A stretch of 30,830 bases of DNA from a virus, in the IMG/VR virus record IMGVR_UViG_3300031565_000235, positions 1-30,830 of that record. The stretch is one strand, 5' to 3'. Positions 27,865 to 30,830 of this stretch are shown piece by piece. Positions within the stretch are counted from its first letter, which is position 1, and each line of letters begins with the position of its first letter. Under the pieces are notes generated by a model. That model worked only from the letters and a program-made list of their open reading frames with translations. It did no database searches and had not been told where the DNA came from. Position numbers and translations under genes: made by a program.

Positions 27865-29975
27865 TGCTTCACCCAAAAGAAACTCGGTTCTTTCTCGTCT
27901 GTCAGAAAAAATTCATTTATCTGGTGGGCATATGTGTAGGCATTCACCGCAGGTACAACACCATTGTTCCTTCCCCGGTAGTAGTCATGACCGCTCACTA
28001 TGCCCCCCACCTTGACTTTAGGCACCCATGTTACAAGGTCTTGAATGACATTATCAAACCTATGTGCTGCATCGATATAAACAAAATCAAGAGATCCATC
28101 CGGTATCTCTTTTGCTGCATCAAGGCTATCCTTCTTCCAGAGTTTCGCATTATAAGGTTTTAATCTTTCCTGTGCTTCGGCGTAATGCTGCTCAGCAGTC
28201 TTCTTAACTTTGTGACCGGGGTATACCTCCCAAATATCCACACATAGTAAGTCAATGTTTGGGATGGTTTTACATAATTGTTCGGAATAAAATCCCTCTC
28301 GAACTCCGATTTCTGCTCCCTTTGCAAAACGCAAATCTCTGAATATCACTGGAAGTCCTTCGCGCTTGAACGATATGCATCGAACAGGAGACATCTGCGG
28401 CAGGGACCGACGAAACTTTTTCCGAAGATATGCTACTGGATCACCACCGTTACTGTTTATCACGGCAATAGCCGACTTTTCTGGACCCGTTTCTGAGCTT
28501 AATTCCCTGTACCCAACTACTGACCTGAAATGTTTTGGCCCGCCCCACCCCGGGAGGTTATAAATACCCTTCAAATTACTCCCGATCCAATCTCTTTTGT
28601 AGTGACTGTCAGGAGTTAGGTTTGCACCATGCCTGATATCCACATTGGGCCTTGACGATTCAAAATTATGAAAAGGTATGTGTATTTTTATTTTTCCTCT
28701 CTCGGCTATTCTGGTCTCAAAATGGGGAATCAACATTTCCCTATATGCCACCCCTTGACTGTATGCTCGCTTCCCCCTAGCCTTCAAGAAGCTATCCATC
28801 CCGAACCTATGATGATAACGATTGGTGTTAAACCAGCAATGTTTTTTAGTCGGCGGGATAAAGGCAAAATGGCTTGAATGATAAAAGATATCATGCTCGC
28901 ATAGATAGATAATCGAACCCTCGGGAGCCGCCTTCAATCCGGCAAGCTGCTGCTCAAACATGCTCATTACCGAGCGCGGCTTTTCCCCGACGCAGATGTT
29001 CTTGCCGAAGTTCAAGGGTTCCTGGCTGACACTTATAATGGGGATCGGACCCGCCATTTTCTTTAGGTGCTTCCGAACCGCTGCCGCCAGTCTCGGTTCG
29101 AGTTTGCTGTCCGTATAGTAAACAATCACTCTCGGCGATTTATATTCGTCTATTAAATAGGCATCCCAGCCCGGAGGGTTAAACTTCTTGAGCAGCCATG
29201 AGAACGGCTTGACTTGATTCGGAAATGCATTGTCCTTAAAATAATAATTTTCCCAAGTGTATTTATGCGCTTTCGCAACCTGCCTGCCATCCATCGGGTA
29301 GGTAAAACCGCCATCATCTCGTCTAAACCAATGGGCCTGCCATGTCTTTTTATTGACTATCTGTGAGCCGCCGCAGAGCCATGTCCTTAATGAAATCTCA
29401 ATCCCGACATTCCCCCAGGAGCCGACTCCCTCGTCTAACAGGCCGATGTGATCATTCCATTCCCTTGTGGTGAACCAGCATGAACCTTGCCCGGTCATCA
29501 CCTCTGGATAATCGCACTTTGCCTCTTCGCGCTTGCGGTATTCGCTCCAAAAGTGGCAATACAGATCAAGACCGAAATACATGAAATGGGTCTTTCCGCG
29601 TGGCTTATCTTTCCACGCCCTCACATCCAGCCGGCGCATTTCTGGGAGGACCACGGTTTTTTCCGGGCAATGGGCCGCCAGGATTTCATCGAAGCCTTTT
29701 CCCAACAGGCAATGAGCATCAATCTTCATCACGTACTTGCCGGTTGATTCCCTGACCCCCAGATTGTATGCCGCCCGCTGGCCGATGGATGTTTCCAGCC
29801 GGACGATCTTCACCCGTGGATCGTCGGAATGAACCTTCGGGTCCGCTTCTTCGCCGTCGATTACAGCAATCACCTCAACGTCTCCTGTAGCCGCTTCAAG
29901 AACTGACTCCACGGTGCGTTGAAAGTATTGCTCAGACCGGCCTGCTATGATTACGGACACCCTATCCACTGACAA
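27861..29975 (-). CDS. GalNAc-transferase-like / second GT-like / methyltransferase fusion, 704 aa
   Basis: I chose TTG 29975 because GGGAGG lies five bases before it; longer starts would sit inside the Ser-repeat gene. Residues ~4-270 are a GT-A domain resembling polypeptide GalNAc-transferases: VSVIIAGRSEQYF, metal motif KIDAHC (DAH 86-88), and SWGNVGIEISLRTWLCGG (186-203), the counterpart of the eukaryotic WGGEN.E.S.R.W.CGG loop. Residues ~280-470 hold a second GT-like unit with YLCEHDIFYHSSHF (EHD 360-362). Residues ~550-704 are a class I SAM methyltransferase: GAEIGVREG, acidic D580 and YIDAAH (633-638). It starts inside the end of the Ser-repeat gene, so the two are coupled. Likely a protein O-glycosylation enzyme; the target is inferred. 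Confidence 0.75.
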   Translation of the reverse strand: MSVDRVSVIIAGRSEQYFQRTVESVLEAATGDVEVIAVIDGEEADPKVHSDDPRVKIVRLETSIGQRAAYNLGVRESTGKYVMKIDAHCLLGKGFDEILAAHCPEKTVVLPEMRRLDVRAWKDKPRGKTHFMYFGLDLYCHFWSEYRKREEAKCDYPEVMTGQGSCWFTTREWNDHIGLLDEGVGSWGNVGIEISLRTWLCGGSQIVNKKTWQAHWFRRDDGGFTYPMDGRQVAKAHKYTWENYYFKDNAFPNQVKPFSWLLKKFNPPGWDAYLIDEYKSPRVIVYYTDSKLEPRLAAAVRKHLKKMAGPIPIISVSQEPLNFGKNICVGEKPRSVMSMFEQQLAGLKAAPEGSIIYLCEHDIFYHSSHFAFIPPTKKHCWFNTNRYHHRFGMDSFLKARGKRAYSQGVAYREMLIPHFETRIAERGKIKIHIPFHNFESSRPNVDIRHGANLTPDSHYKRDWIGSNLKGIYNLPGWGGPKHFRSVVGYRELSSETGPEKSAIAVINSNGGDPVAYLRKKFRRSLPQMSPVRCISFKREGLPVIFRDLRFAKGAEIGVREGFYSEQLCKTIPNIDLLCVDIWEVYPGHKVKKTAEQHYAEAQERLKPYNAKLWKKDSLDAAKEIPDGSLDFVYIDAAHRFDNVIQDLVTWVPKVKVGGIVSGHDYYRGRNNGVVPAVNAYTYAHQINEFFLTDEKEPSFFWVKQ

Positions 29976-30830
29976 TTTGACCTCCCATGATTGCACTATG
30001 CACCCCGTAAGCAGATACGATTGGTAGTGATGAAAGAAATTCAATAGAAGGTGATGCGCTCTCTGAGGCACTTTCACTTGCGCTCGCGGATTCCGACTCG
30101 CTCATGGATTCTGATGCGGACTCACTTTCGCTTGCAGATTCAGACCCGCTTGCACTTTCGCTCTCTGATGCAGATTCACTCCCAGACGCGCTCGCGGAAG
30201 CCGAGCCACTTGCCGATTCGGAGGCCGATTCGCTGGCAGAACCAGAGGTACTTCCAGACGCACTCTCCGAAGCGCTCTCGGATTCAGATGCACTCTCTGA
30301 CCCAGAAGCTGATTCACTGGCTGATTCCGAAGCCGACTCGGAAGCACTTTCACTGGCAGATTCTGACTCACTTTCTGAGATAGAGGCACTACCTGAAGCA
30401 CTACCAGAAGCTGACTCAGATGCCGATCCTGATGCGGATTCACTACCAGATTCAGACGCGCTCTCGCTGGCAGATTCCGAAGCCGACTCGCTCATGGATT
30501 CCGATATGCTGGCGGACTCCGAAGCCGAACCTGAAGCGCTGCCGCTGGCAGATTCGCTGGCCGATCCGGACTCGCTCTCGCTGGCAGATTCCGAAGCCGA
30601 CTCGGACATGGATTCGGATATGCTGGCCGATCCGCTAGCCGAACCTGAAGCTGATCCGCTGGCAGATTCGCTGGCCGATCCGGACTCGCTGCCGCTGGCA
30701 GATTCCGAAGCCGACTCGCTCATGGATTCCGAGATGCTGGCTGATCCGCTGGCTGAACCTGAAGCTGACCCGCTGGCAGACCCACTAGCCGATTCAGACG
30801 CGCTCTCGCTGGCAGACTCCGAAGCCGACT
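29962..30830 (-). CDS. Serine-repeat protein (every second residue Ser), N-terminus outside window
   Basis: The frame is open to the window edge, with 288 codons visible. Nearly all of it is (S-A/E/G)n, for example SASESASGSAS, so serine occurs at every second residue. A non-repeat tail of ~29 residues closes it (SIEFLSSLPIVSAYGVHSAI and onward). Several serine codons are mixed, so selection keeps the protein pattern rather than the DNA. Such tracts resemble glycosylated serine-rich adhesins and mucins. Its stop overlaps the start of the GalNAc-transferase-like gene by 14 bases. Internal ATGs within the repeat (e.g. 30723) should not be taken as the start. It is likely a virion surface protein or fibre; its N-terminal domain lies beyond the window. 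Confidence 0.8.
   Translation of the reverse strand, partial: SASESASESASESASGSASGSASGSASGSASISESMSESASESASGSESGSASESASGSASGSASGSASISESMSESASESASESESGSASESASGSASGSASESASISESMSESASESASESASESGSESASGSASESASGSASGSASISESESESASESASESASESASESASGSESASESESASESASGSTSGSASESASESASGSASASASGSESASESESASGSESASESESASESMSESESASASESASESASPSIEFLSSLPIVSAYGVHSAIMGGQIVSG
30060..30830 (-). repeat. Degenerate 6-bp (Ser-x) coding repeat
   Basis: Plus-strand units such as GCTGGCAGATTCC and GAAGCCGACTCG recur with many synonymous changes, unlike the nearly identical 15-bp repeats of the pentapeptide genes. The tract reaches the right edge. Confidence 0.8.

Noticed and set aside
30051-30638. Plus-strand and other-frame reading frames across the Ser-repeat tract
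   Set aside because: They are Arg/Trp/Pro-rich shadows of the repeat; the Ser-x frame has a proper C-terminal end coupled to the next gene.

Overview
The window is a stretch of a temperate tailed phage (siphovirus-like Caudoviricetes). It holds a leftward early operon, a rightward lysogeny and integration region, and a leftward tail and head-tail operon. The only tRNA-3'-end attachment site lies between the integrase and the virion genes rather than at a border with host genes, so the sequence looks like an unintegrated or circularly permuted phage genome carrying attP. The host cannot be named. A tRNA-Gln(CTG) target, good Shine-Dalgarno sites and sigma-70 promoters indicate a bacterium, and gene content loosely suggests a Gram-negative such as a Desulfobacterota member; that last point is an impression.

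Positions 1-6646, minus strand: early operon of small, tightly packed genes, many with ATGA stop-start overlaps. It reads leftward from a strong promoter (TTGACA-17-TATATC, 6688-6716) through a Ner-like Cro candidate, a possible ribbon-helix-helix protein, an HTH protein, an HNH nuclease, an ASCH-like protein and two paralogous pentapeptide-repeat proteins, one cut by the window edge. Three small genes (45, 35 and 18 codons) are added here and in the tail operon from their start sites.

Positions 6427-11120, plus strand: a DUF1508 gene, a short CI-like repressor, two lipoprotein modules with duplicated borders, a candidate sRNA, an odd tRNA (Arg-like body, GCT anticodon), the tyrosine integrase, small accessory genes and what looks like a pair of integron gene cassettes. 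Positions 11114-11288 are the attP region: the 3' part of tRNA-Gln(CTG), a terminator and possible integrase arm sites.

Positions 11289-30830, minus strand: from right to left in transcription order, a serine-repeat protein (cut by the edge), a giant glycosyltransferase/methyltransferase, small connector-region genes, head-tail connector, adaptor and tail-completion proteins, two more glycosyltransferases, a terminator, tail tube protein, a frameshifting tail-assembly chaperone pair, an HK97 gp10-like protein, tape measure, baseplate/hub proteins and receptor-binding candidates. Portal, terminase and capsid genes are probably beyond the right edge.

The three most interesting signals are: (1) a serine-repeat protein translationally coupled to a GalNAc-transferase-like enzyme, with two further glycosyltransferases among the virion genes, suggesting a phage-encoded mucin-like glycoprotein; (2) an attC-like site and two cassette boundaries with matched complementary boxes inside the accessory region; (3) the chimeric tRNA.
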